Shown one piece after another: positions 10,528 through 22,110 of a stretch of 64,000 nucleotides of DNA. The notes beneath the pieces were generated by a model that was not told where the DNA came from, did no database searches, and saw only the letters and a list, made by a program, of their open reading frames with translations. Source of the stretch: Membranipora membranacea (Eukaryota; Bryozoa; Gymnolaemata; Cheilostomatida; Membraniporidae); contig OU612070.1 of the NCBI GenBank assembly GCA_914767715.1, forward strand, positions 25,780,025 to 25,844,024. The letters run 5' to 3'. Position numbers and translations under genes: made by a program. Each line of letters starts with the position of its first letter. Position 1 is the first letter of the stretch.

Positions 10528-13500
10528 ATATATGTTATTTAAATTATTGATCTTTCAAATTTTGCATGTCATTAAGATTTCAATACTATGTTATTTGAGA
10601 CAAACATTTATTTGCAATATTGATTTTAATTATTATGAATTTTCCTGTTAATACAACATCTTGTTTCAACCGCAAAAAATACAGTGTCTTCCATAAATTC
10701 AGACTTAGTGATTCAGATACAGAATGCCGAGCCCTTTGTCCAAATCACAACTCGTCCTCATGACATATTCACTTGTAGATAAATAGGTGAAACTATTTGG
10801 GCTCTATCATGTACCTCACTGTGAATGAACTTAAATTGCCTACGATAGAAGTCTGTGTGAGTGTGCTGGTATGTGGCGTCCTTGTTAATTGCCAACTGAC
10901 TCGTGGGTAATTATTTTATTTAGAAGACGTAACCTCTAAAAAATACTGACAATGTAACGATGGAACAGGACAAGACAAAACGATTCAATATGTGGTATGC
11001 AAAGAAACTAAACATAAAATTAAATCCTCATCTGAATTACAAACAAGACAAAAAACAATAAACAAAGTACACACGAATTACAAAATGAATTTATGCTCTA
11101 ACAATTATTGAGAGTAGAGGACGTTGAATTAACCAGCTGATGTTGCGAACATAACTCTTCCAAACTAACAATTAACACCGATAAAAAGGAGCGAATTGAT
11201 AACATGATACACATTAATAAATTTACTGGCGGCCAGAGATATATGGTCCTCTTGCTGAGCTGCCGCGTGTAACAATGCTGGCTAATGGTTAAAACAAATG
11301 AGTCACAGTCATAGCTATATAACTTGGAACAATAGGAAGGCGCAAACAGCTCAGAGATAGCAGGCTGCTATAGCTATGTTTATACTAAAATTATTGGTTA
11401 TAATGAAGACATTCAATAAAAAATGCTAATTACTTTAATTAACTGGTCTTATAAATTTCTTCTTGCATCAAAAAAAGTATTCATAAATAAAAATTTCCAT
11501 CCCAAAACAGTGAGAGCCAAACAAACCCTGACAGTCAGTGGGCTGCAGTAAGATTAAATTCCAACAAAAATCAACATATGTACTCACAGATTTTAGGGCA
11601 TTTAAATCCAATTGTTCTAGCCAGTGTTTATCATTTAGATTTATTCTAACATTTCCTGCTTGTGGGTGAGCACAACCGCCAATATATGAAAATCAAAACG
11701 ACATACATGTGACATAATTTTCAATGTTGAACTTACTTTTTTTTGTGCGGTTTTACCTATGAACAGATCCAACATACACATCAAATTTTGCTATCTTCTT
11801 ATGACACAGAACTTAAAGGACAAGCATATCTTGCGCATTCCTATCTAACGTTGAATGCTGGTCCATAAATCATTTTGTTAAAGTTGATTCCTTCATGAAG
11901 ATGCGAACAGTCTATCCATTGTTTCAATATCTGTGGTTTTCATGCAAATATAGTCTGTCCATGCTGCCTTTGCTTACAAAATAATCCTCTAAGAAGACTT
12001 ATGATGAGTACCAAACAATTTTATTATTTTAGCAGGGAATTTGTGTTAGCTCATCTCTAAATCAGACACTCTAAATGATTGACTTCTACATCTCACAATC
12101 CGTACAGCAAATAATTATTGAGAACCATTTTTTCGTGATTCACTAATTTTAACTGAGCCATAGGTTTGAGGTTTCAAAGGACTTACTTTCAATATAAGTG
12201 GATTGAAATAAACCTGAGTCACACATAAATAATAAACTTATTTATAATTAAATATATCGCTACTATCTGAAACTATTTATAAATTTTGAAACAGTCTGAA
12301 GATCCAATTGCTAAAGTGGTTATCAATAAATCTCTCCAAAAATTCAGCTCAGATTCAAGTCCCTGCCAGTCATGTTTCAATTACCTTCAATACTATAATG
12401 GAGGGATGTTGGAATGCTACAATCAAAACTAAAATATATCACCTATGGCAAGTGAAAAAGTTTGTACGACTTGCTCTGCTAGATTGTTAATCTTCAGAGT
12501 ACATATCTTGATTTGTGTTGGAATTTAATCATGTTTTCAACTCGCTCCAAGAACTGTTAAAGATTCCTACACCATGTAAGTCTAATTTTTTTAAATGAAT
12601 AAGTTTATTCTGATGCGTTCCTAATATGTAGCAATCTGTTTGTGGAGATTTCTATCCATAGCTATGGCTGTTACTCAATTACGAGCGCATATTATTATGT
12701 CAAGTGTTCCATATTCATTATTAAGATATGAGCAAACATTATATAAGACTATATATACCCTTTTTAGCGGTGTTAATTATTAGCTTGGAGGAGTTATGTT
12801 CGCAACAACAGCTGGTTAATGCAACGTCCTCTCCTATCAATAATTGTAAGAGCTTAAATTCATTTTGTAATTCGTGTACTTTGTTTATTGTTTTTTTGTC
12901 TATTAAATATCAAAGGACTTACTTTCAATTTAAGTGGATTAACATAAGCCTGAGTCACATGTAATACATAAACTAATTTATAATTAAATATATCGCTACT
13001 ATATGAAACTATTTATGAATTTTGAAACAGCCTGAAGATCCATTTGCTAAAGTGGCTATCAATAAATCTCTCCAAAAATTCAGCTCAGATTCAAGTTCCT
13101 GCCAGTCATGTTTCAATTACCTTCAATACTATAATGGAGGGATGTCGGAAGTGCTACAATCAAAACTAAAACATATCAGCTAAGGCAAGTGAATAAGTTT
13201 GTACGACTGGCTCTGCTAGATTGTCAATACATGAATACAGAATACATATCTTGATTTGTGTTGGAATTTACTCTTACTGCAGCCCACTGACTGTCAGGGT
13301 TTGTTTGGCTCTAAGTGTTTTGGGACGAACATTTTTATTTATGAATACTTTTTTTGATGCAAGAAGAAATTTAAAGGACCAGTTATTTAACGTAATTAGC
13401 ATTTATTATTGAATGTCTTCATTATAACCAATAAATTTGGTATAAACATAGCTATAGCAGCCAGCTATCTCCGTGCTGTTTGCGCTTTCCCATTGTTCCA

Positions 13501-14544
13501 AGTTATATAGCTATGACTGTGACTCATTTGTTCTAACCATCAGCCAGCATTGTCACTTGGGGCAGCTCAGCAAGAGGGCGGTATATCTCTGGCCGCCAGT
13601 AAATTTATTAATGTGTATCATGTTTTCGACTCGCTCCAAGAAATGTTAAAGAAACCCACACCATGTAAGTCTAATATTTTAAATGAATAAGTTTATTCTG
13701 ATGCGCTCCTAATATGTAGCAAACTGTTTGTGGAGATTTCTATCCCTTGCTATGGCTGTAACTTAATTTTAAGCACATATTACTATGTCAAGTGTTCCAT
13801 ATGCATCATTATCATATGAACAAACGTTATATAAGACTATGTATACCCTTTTTAGCTGTGTTAATTATTAGCTTGGAGGAGTTATGTTCGCAACAACAGC
13901 TGGTTATTTCCACGTCCTCTCCTATCAATACTTGTTAGAGCTTAAATTAATTTTGTAATTTGTGTGTACTTTGTTTATTGTTTTTTTGTCTTGTTTGTAA
14001 TTCTGATGAGGATTTAAATTTATGTTTAGCTTCTTTGCATGCCACATTTTAAATCGTTTTGTATTGTCCTGTTACATCGTTACATTGTCAGTATTTTTTA
14101 TAGGTTACATCTTCTAAATAAAATAATTACCCACAAGTCAGTTGGCAATTAATAAGGGCGCCACATACCAGCACACTCACACAGTCTTCTATCGTAGGTA
14201 ATTTAAGTTCTTTCACACTGAGGTAAATGATAGAGCCCTGATGCTTTCACCTATTTATCTACAAGATAATATGTCATGAGGACGAGTTGAGATTTGGACA
14301 AAGGGCTCGGAATTCTGTATCTGAATCAAAAAGTCTGAATTAATGGAGGACACTGTATTTTTGTGTGGTTGAAACAAGATGATGTATTAACAGGAAAATT
14401 GATAATACTGAAAGTCAATATTGCAAATAAATGGTTGTCTCAAATAACATGGTATTGAAAAGTTAATGCCATGCAAAATTTGAAATATCAACTATTTGAA
14501 TAACATAGATTTAGTTTGGATTTTTATCATACATTGTATTAACA
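10528..14544. repeat. imperfect palindrome between convergent copies A and B
   Basis: The 3' flank of copy A (10528 to about 11580) reappears as its reverse complement before copy B (about 13280-14540). For example, the segment with CCAAACAAACCCTGACAGTC at 11518 is inverted at about 13290. The centre (12160-13240) contains a further direct duplication: 12165-12500 is repeated at 12905-13245. No gene is visible. Transcription through either gene would place self-complementary RNA downstream of both. Confidence 0.75.
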
Positions 14545-16467
14545 TTATTTATAGCAACAGCAGCATGTAGTCTGGCAGTTTCCTCCTGTCCATCCGACAT
14601 ATGTGCACGCTGATTAGCAGCCGCTTGGTGTTCAACTATCCCAGTCGTTTGCACTGACCTACTTACCTTTGCAACCAGCGCAGGCATCTGCAGATTCAAC
14701 TGAAAGATACGTTGAACGATGAAAGGAGGATATTGTTGAGAGCTTTTGACAACCATCAACAGCATGTTAAATAGTCAAAATGGATTAGCAGGAAAAAGTA
14801 TAATACAAATTTTCACTAATTCCACAGTGTAAGGTGGTTATTTCCAACTTTTCAAATTTGAAACAACCTTTTCGCATGCTGTACCGCAGTCATTAGCTGA
14901 ACAACTACTCCAATCATTAGGACTGCTCTTCTGTCCTTTACAACCAGCGCAGGCATCTGCAGATTCCCCTGAAAGAGATTTCAGAAGGTGAACAGATGAT
15001 ACAGTTGATGGTTAATTGGATGACATTTCTGTTTTAAGTGTTACCTAACCAGCAATATAAGCCTTTACTTAGGTGGCTATATAACATCATTCAACTGAGG
15101 GGCCCACTAGGACCAGGATATCCAGTGGTGATTTACTCCAGATTTTTATTCATCCTTATAATATAATGTTACACGTAGAGTTGAATGCTGAGTATATTTA
15201 TATAATTTCAGAGAGGCCTCCTACACAGTCTGCTTATATTTCTCAGTTCATTAAAAGTATTGGCTGATTTTGGTGATTATCTCCTCCTGATCAAACTTTT
15301 AACTTCACTCTTGGGAAGTGCATTTATCATGGGTGAATTAAACCCAAATATAATTATGTATTATACCAATATAAACCCAATGAGCCACAATAATATTTAA
15401 AAAAATATTATTTCTCAATGAAATGTACAAGAAACAGCCGTTACTAACAAAGTAATGTATCGCACACCTACTTCAAATAGTCAGATTACTTCCAAATTCA
15501 TTCTGGTTATCCAGAATAGGGCTGTCCAGATATGCCGATTTTTGCATCATTGTAAGTTGCATGCAAGCAAAATGTAACATGTATATCTGTTATTTGAAAG
15601 TATGCCTGATGTGTTTTTACGATTGCGCAATAGACCAGAGACCTTAGCCTTCGATATACTCTCTTTGTCTAAACAAAGCCTCTTCTATAACAAGCTATCA
15701 ATCCAATCGATGTATGAGACACAATAATCCTATGTCCCAATGCAACAAGTACAATTATAATCTGCTACTGGTAGCCTAATACCGTGATTACCAAAGATTA
15801 TAAATTGTTAAAGACTACGGAAGGACCACAGCAATAAATAGTCTGGAAGCTAGTTCTGCAGTAATTATGCAATATTTTCACACTTATAAAATTCAGAGCA
15901 CTTGTGGGAAAAATTGTTTATAGTGTTAGGAATTTTCCTCCCTTCTTATCTATGAGCTATGAGGTATTTATGTGTCCTAGTGCTGTTCTAACATAATAAG
16001 CAGTGGAGGCATCTGCAGATTCCACTGAAAGAGATTTCGGATGGTGAACACATGATAATGTTGCGAAACTGCTTACTATCACGAAAAGGGTAATTCTTTT
16101 ATAATCTCTTTGCACACATATGGTGAAAACTTGATACGGTGTTGAAAATGTACAGAGTATTTTTTGTGATGTGATGTGAAGGCAAACATCATTTTCAGCT
16201 CCAAGAGATTATTTGTGGTCAATGACAAACTAAATTTTTAAATTGAAAAGGCCCAATACAGCACAGGCCTTCTCTTATGAATCAATGCCAATAAATTTTA
16301 GATTATCAAAAAACTTTGAACATCTGATGGCTGAATTTCGACTTGGCTGATTGTACCAAAAATGGAGTGATAGAAACAAATAAATATGAGCAAGACTAGT
16401 ACTTACCAACTGAGAATAACGCAGCTGCGATCACCATGATTAAGAAAAGTCTTGCAAGGTTGGCCAT
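14545..16467 (-). pseudogene. cysteine-rich secreted peptide, copy B (three altered second exons)
   Basis: Exon 1 (16467-16407) is intact: MANLARLF, a hydrophobic core, LFSV and donor G|GTAAGT. Three second exons follow. The mini-exon at 16024-15957 has its cysteine changed to serine. Exon 2a (14968-14838) is normal as far as CGTACEKV, then runs into unrelated sequence (VSNLKSWK, stop), leaving five cysteines. Exon 2b (14699-14545) has the family length of 155 nt and the normal end (GGNCQTTCCCCYK, stop) but three in-frame stop codons in its middle. Those stops are all removed if a 57-nt GTAAGT...TAATCAG segment (14666-14610) is spliced out. The gene is therefore either a pseudogene or a diverged locus with alternative terminal exons. 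The promoter with a normal TATA box lies at 16887-16978, so transcription is likely. Confidence 0.7.
15957..16024 (-). other. mini-exon candidate of copy B
   Basis: Same position and acceptor (GAAATCTCTTTCAG) as in the other copies. It reads ESADASTAYYVRTALGHINT to a stop, with the family cysteine replaced by serine. The reading frame after the shared start is very similar to that of copy A, so both descend from one ancestral segment. Confidence 0.45.
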
Positions 16468-16886
16468 AATTAATCCAGTTGATATCCTAGAAAAGTAACA
16501 TAAACCATGTTCAGCTAGTTATAAACTGGACATTCAATACATAATAAATGTGCTTTTTCTTTGTCTTCTCATTATGCTCAAAGAATATGCAAAGAGTTGA
16601 TTTGATTCCAAAAAAATTAAAAAGACTGAGTTGCTGCAATACTCCATTTCAAAATGATTGCACATTATAACCAAACCTTGTTGATTAAGAATTTGAAGGA
16701 GATTAGCTACATCTCATTATATTGCACATGATAACCAAATCTAGATGAATGTGGCTTTCAGGAACAACAGCAGTTTCGGAAATTACATGTCAAAAATCTC
16801 CTAAGCAAAAGTTCTAACAGCATTCATAATTGGTAATTATATAAATGACCTACTGTGTGTGAGTAGAGGGCTCTGTAGAGTAAGAA

Positions 16887-16978
16887 TGACTTAGTGTTGT
16901 TAGGTTCTCGCTTTTATAGGGGACATGAGGATGTCTGCATGTGACAACATGCTACTGTTATTGACGTACATAAAATTA
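16887..16978 (-). promoter_or_regulatory. TATA promoter of copy B
   Basis: Read leftwards: CRE-like TACGTCA (16978-16972), then CCCCTATAAAAGCGAGAACC with the TATA box at 16919-16911, and an initiator-like TCATTCT with its A at 16887. The arrangement is shared with copies C and E. Confidence 0.65.
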
Positions 16979-17366
16979 TATTTAGTCAAAATATAGTACC
17001 AGGATGTCTCACCAATTTTAGAATGTCAAAATTCATATACATGGCAAGAGCAGGATATTGAATGGTGTATTAATTTTAATAAAGAGTCCATCTGATGAGT
17101 CACTATGATCAATTCTCACTCTTAGAATATCATGCAAGCTCAATGGTTCAGCAGGAAATTGATAAAGCCCAACATACATGTTATAATTGTGATATATTAA
17201 TATACACTATATAAAAATAAGGGGTCCTCCTCATGATCCTTCCTTGCTTGAACTAGAGCTGAGAACAAACACTCCAACCGCTGAGCCACGCTGGCCCGCT
17301 GAAGCTTGCACAGCCCAGTGCGAAGTAATCAAGGTGTTTGGATTAAGTGATTTAGTGGGTGTAAGT
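16979..17366 (-). other. 5' flank of copy B with tRNA-like fragment
   Basis: Inverted counterpart of the flank of copies A, C and E, but shortened: it passes from the promoter to the tRNA-like fragment at 17303-17221 in about 240 bp, where the others need about 1.9 kb. The fragment shows the same box-A- and box-B-like blocks as 1089-1175. No gene is visible. Confidence 0.6.
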
Positions 17367-20195
17367 AGTAATAGCATAGACCTACTAATAATAAACCTAG
17401 ACAGGTGACCTGCGCAGCTGAAGTGAGGCCTATAATAACCGGAATTCCCCAATGACATAACGTTACTGTGTTGTGCACAGTGAGCGCTGCAATGAATGGT
17501 TTTACTATATGAGCTTGACTGATTATTAGCTATAATGTCATTTTTCTCATAGAGATTTCGAAGACTGATGCCTACAAGTTAGTTTTATCTGGAGGGTGAT
17601 GTAACAAGCAACGTCATAGTCACTGAATTTTTTCTCTAGCTCAAATATTGAATGAGATACGACCATTAGAAGCCAGCAATATCTGTAAACAGTGATACAT
17701 TATTTAAGCATTGCAGCAAGAAAATAGCATTTTTCTCACAGATTCATCGAGAAATGATGCAAGCAAGTTAATTTTATGTGAAATGTGATGGACCAAGCCA
17801 GCTGTGAGTCTTTGAATTTTGTATCTGACTCAACTATTGAGTGAGTTACGTCCATTAGAAGTCGGAAATATCATGACTCAATGACTGACTGTTGCGTGAA
17901 AATATTTGTTTATGCGTTCTGAAACACAGGCCTTACCATGTGGTTTTGCTGCAATCAGTTGATGACTCAAAGCATGGCTAGCTAAAAATAGCTATAACCT
18001 TGGTCAACCTTGCACATGCTGTGTCCATCTGTATTGTAGCTCAAGGGGTTTGTGACACGTCCCCATAAGTAGCATGATCTTGAAAGTTATCGCTGTAGGA
18101 TTAGCTTATTTTTTGCATACTCTTCATTGGTGGGCTTTGCCTTATTGAGACTAAACTGTCCAGTTGCTCAGTGGATTTCTTGCACACCTGACATCGCATC
18201 AACATCGCAATCGGTAAGATAAGATTCATAACTATACTTGTGTTTTAATTTGTTTCAGTTCCATGGTATGGTATGCTCTACTTTTCAATACTGTCAGGTA
18301 AAGGTGGCAATGACAGGCGCGACATTTTGCTCTTTTTTCACTTTCGCAAAGTAGGAGAAAGATTGATGTCATGTTTATGAGTTTCTAAATTTTACAGGCC
18401 AGTAAAAGTAGTCGACACTGCTGCTGTGCTTTTGGCTGTAGCAACACACCAATTAAGGATGCAAGCCTCATCTTCCACCGTTTTCTGCCTCAGCAGGAAC
18501 GCCGTGACAAATGGATCGAAGCAGTGTCCCATAAAGATTGGAAACCGAGCACAAACTGTGTTCTATGCAGCAAGCATTTTGGAAAGGGTGCATACAGAGT
18601 GCCTCTTAACCTTCCAGGGAGACGGGCTATGCTCTACCCGAATGCAGTGCCTACTATGTTTCCGGAGTATCCTGCGTATCTACGACCCCCACAACCCAAA
18701 AAAGTAGAGTGTTAAGCAGAGACGCTGCAAACCCCCCCTCCGAGTTCCAGCGCAGAAACTAGTGAGGATTTACATACTGTGCAAGCAGATACAGTTCCTG
18801 CTGAAGCAGCAGAACCTGTAGTTGCAGATATACCCTTAACACTGAGTAGCGATGTGCCGCAGGAGGGGCGTGGGCAAAAGAAGACAACTCCTGAAGCCAA
18901 AGTTCCGAAACAAGGAGGCGAATAAAGACATTGCAGCAACACATACGCAGATTTGAGAAGGAGAGAGTACAACGTAACATGATAGGTATCTTAGACATGT
19001 TCAGACTGTAGAGATTCACTTATAGATACAGACACTAACGACCCGAATGATGATACTACACTGGTGTCCGTCAAGAATAGGGGCGGGCTTGTTGTACTTT
19101 CTCCCAACACAAAGAAGCTCTTCGTAGTGTGCGAGCAACTGCTCCGCAATTATATAACATGCAATGGTGTTGACACAAACATACTTATCAAAACCCGAAA
19201 CAGAGTCCTCAACCATATTCTTTTAGGAAATTTGCATGGATTTATGAAATGTGCTGTGCATTCCACTTCAACAATCAGATCCCTTATCCACCGATACATA
19301 ATGATACGAGTTCATTACGAAACCCAGAAGATAACATCAGAGAAAAATGAAAACATCCGATCTAAACTCAATAGATTGGTAATATTTCAGCATCAGTAAC
19401 TGGTCTATCTATGCATATCATGATATAAGGTACGCAACTCGAACTTCTAGTGGTACTTCTGGATGTTCAGTTGCATAGTAAGAATACATTGAATTCCATA
19501 TCTGGAATAGCATCATTAGCTTTCTTTTGCAAAACAAAGGGCTTGCAAAAATAGCCAGTCCCTAGTAGCAATCTAGAAATGCCCTAATCATCAACACTGT
19601 ATGGGGTATAAATACTGTTTGCAATTTTGTAAACAAGACAATTTCTCAGGCTAATTATTCATGCTACCAGGGACAGCCAATCAGATAACAGTCAGATGGG
19701 TCCCTGTGTTTAGTGTCCTAACCGTATAACGCTATGATACTATTTCCATTCTAAGAGAAGAATCTAATTCAGTGTAAGAATAAGACTTCTCATTTATTAT
19801 TACAACCAATACAAGACACATTTTTATCTTCACTGTTGCTCCTTGCTATAATGTATCAACGTTTACAGATATTGCCGACTTCTAATGGTTGTATCTCATT
19901 CAATATTTAAGCTAGAGAAAATATTCAGAGACTATGGCGTTGCTTGGTACATCACCTTTCAGATAAAATTAACTTGTAGGCATCGGTCTACGATATCTCT
20001 ATGAGAAAATGCCATTATAGCTAATAATCAGTCACGCTCATATAGTAAAACCATTCATTGCAGCATGCACTGTGCACAACACAGTATCGTTGTGTCATTG
20101 GGGAATTCCAGTTATTATAGGCCTCACTGCTCACTGTATAAGCTCTATATCTGTCACCTGTCTAGGTTTATTATTAGTAGGTCTATGAGTAATAG
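17367..20195. mobile_element. P-element-superfamily transposon, internally deleted
   Basis: The element spans 17375-20187 (2813 bp) and is flanked by the exact 8-bp duplication AGTAATAG (17367-17374 and 20188-20195). Its ends are inverted repeats starting CATAGACCTACTAATAATAA, and similarity between the two ends extends inwards for roughly 330 bp. An 8-bp duplication and a CAT... terminus are hallmarks of P elements. Three uninterrupted versions of the site exist in the window (near 1020-1040, 38998-39020 and 60457-60475), each with a single AGTAATAG on one strand. A second, weaker copy of the subterminal block (17530-17690) follows at 17730-17875. The only gene-like content is a broken THAP transposase. 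Confidence 0.92.
18268..19399 (+). pseudogene. THAP-domain P-element transposase remnant
   Basis: Exon 1 (18268-18297, MVCSTFQYCQ) joins exon 2 at 18398 in phase 0. Together they give a THAP zinc finger: CAFGC as the first pair, FHRFLPQQERRDKW, CVLCSKHF as the C-x2-H half, and the closing AVPTMF box. A TAA at 18714 breaks the frame after KKVEC. An acidic, Pro-rich linker continues in the same frame to about 18924. A basic coiled-coil-like helix (RRRIKTLQQHIRRFEKERVQ) is in another frame. A C-terminal block from 19016 (SLIDTDTNDP, then NRGGLVVLSP and CEQLLRNYI, to KLNRLVIFQHQ) resembles the end of THAP9/P-like transposases. The RNase H-like catalytic core between the helix and this block is missing, which marks an internal deletion near 19010. 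Confidence 0.82.
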
Positions 20196-20249
20196 TCACA
20201 AAACAAAACAAGTTAAACCACCAAGTAATAAAAGAGTCATATGTAAACA

Positions 20250-20290
20250 AAATCTGTCTTCACCAGGATTTGAACTCGGCTAATCACGCA
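20250..20290 (-). repeat. tRNA-like fragment (B-box half)
   Basis: Inverted counterpart of 926-966, with box B GAGTTCAAATCC. It sits immediately right of the P element, which inserted between this fragment and the one at 17221-17303. Confidence 0.55.
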
Positions 20291-20760
20291 ACAAGCATGT
20301 TATAATTGTGGTATGGTTATATATAATTGTTAATATATATTTTTGATAATATATACTCGTATATGATACATGATTGTATAGAATATATGATTATATATAA
20401 AATATAATTGAATTGCATATATGATTATTTATAATATATAATTGAATAGAATATATAATTGTTTATAATATATAATTGTACATGATATATTATTGTTAAT
20501 AAAATATATTTGTAAATAGTATGTAGTTGGGTATTATATATACTTAAATATAATCACATATGATACGTTGATATATTTGTATATAAAATTCCACTAAATA
20601 TAAAATATAATGGTATATGATATGCAATTGTATAAAATATATTTGTAAATAATACATTATTGTATATAATATAGGATTGTATAGAATATATGATTGTATG
20701 CAAAATAAAATTGAATATAAAATACGATTTTTATAACATAACATTGTATATAATAAATAA
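20291..20760. repeat. AT-rich degenerate tandem array
   Basis: Inverted counterpart of the arrays at 576-905, 38431-38880 and 59940-60350. It marks the outer edge of the copy B unit. No genes. Confidence 0.75.
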
Positions 20761-20833
20761 TTGGTTACATTTATATAATTGTAGTATTACATCAATATGT
20801 AAAAATAATTTGTTACACCCATTCACCTCGTTT

Positions 20834-20920
20834 TTTTCTGGTCTCAACCGGGATTAGAACCTTGGCCTATTGATCAGTGATCGAGCACACTAGCCACTCA
20901 GCCACGCCTGCCCAATGACG
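20834..20920 (-). repeat. tRNA-derived SINE head
   Basis: Reading leftwards: GGCAGGCGTGGCTGAGTGGC (box A region), then GATCAATAGGCC and a box-B-like GGTTCTAATCC. The spacing fits a tRNA head. The inverted partner is at 59826-59915. Confidence 0.6.
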
Positions 20921-20929
20921 CATACATTT

Positions 20930-22110
20930 AAACGGGGCATGGTTGGGTAAAGTTACCGGTTGTGTAAATGTGTTCAATTTTTCTTTTTTTAAAACAAAGA
21001 AGGCAATAAATGTGGAAAATATGTTATATGCACATGCGCAACTGGTTTAACTACACATATGTGGTTTATGACAGGACTTTGATTCAGCCATGTTTTCTAT
21101 TTTCAAAAAGGAAACTTTTTGCAAACAGTGTTATGAGGCACTGGATATGGGTTTCTTTTATTTTATATACACATGCATTTATCATAAACACTGAAGTTTA
21201 GTGGATAATTCGAACACATCTGTTTATGTTTTCACTTCTGCTCGGTCAAATAAAATTTCTTTCATTACGCAGCTAAATATCTGAATTGTAATGTCACCAC
21301 CAGCTTCCTAAGAAAAAAGTAATTGCCAAATAACAATTTATGTCAAGAGCAATGGTAGAAATTTGAAACAACAAGGCTAGTTTCTAAAAAAATATTGTTG
21401 CCGGTATGCGGCGAAAGCTTTATAATTGGTTGTTAGTATGTAGATGAGTATAAACCGTGGTGCAATACTCCGGAGTTTCAGCACACTTAGTTCAGGGCAA
21501 AAAATGTCCGACTCGATTCATCTGGAATCAAAAAGAAAACATTTTGCATCATAAAAATTTTGTTTTTGAGGTTAGTCAACAAGAGATATAAATGCTTAAG
21601 CAGAATTGGCATTCAGTCAAGCTGTGCCAATACCTTTTGAAGACTTCAATCATTGGCTAAATCAAAACACTACACTACGAATTGGTTACTTATCGGTGCT
21701 AGATGTTAATCCCTTTTATGACAGCAGTAATGATTGAGGATTGAGATTACAATAAATGGCTCTAGGTAAGTGAAAAAAAATGCTTCTAATGACATGAAAA
21801 ATACAATTATCCATAGGACAATGCATAATAATCATTCTCAACTCGCCACAGTTTTTTTTAAGTCTGTGTGTTCCTATCTCCTCCTTCCAGCAAATCATGA
21901 TCACTAATTCTCATCAAATTTGTAATATAAGTTGATTCGAGCATTTGTGACATCATTTAAAAAAACATCCGTTCCTATGTTTTTGGGAGTGCGAGGGTAG
22001 TGGAATGCTTACTTGCGGAGGTTTATGTGTTTGTGTTTGACAAGGGACAACTATATAGAGTTATCTCTGTCAGGGCAAAGAACCACTTGATGGATATAAC
22101 CAAGCACAAA
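20930..22110 (-). repeat. outer flank, inverted copy of 58690-59820
   Basis: The whole segment occurs in the opposite orientation before copy E, and its inner 660 bp again at 29706-30370. It has short open frames, but none is conserved between copies, so I call no gene. The edge at 22020-22110 is the SINE-adjacent segment described at 441-575. Confidence 0.7.

Noticed and set aside
18712-19216. Antisense open frames over the THAP gene
   Set aside because: Shadows of the transposase remnant on the opposite strand.
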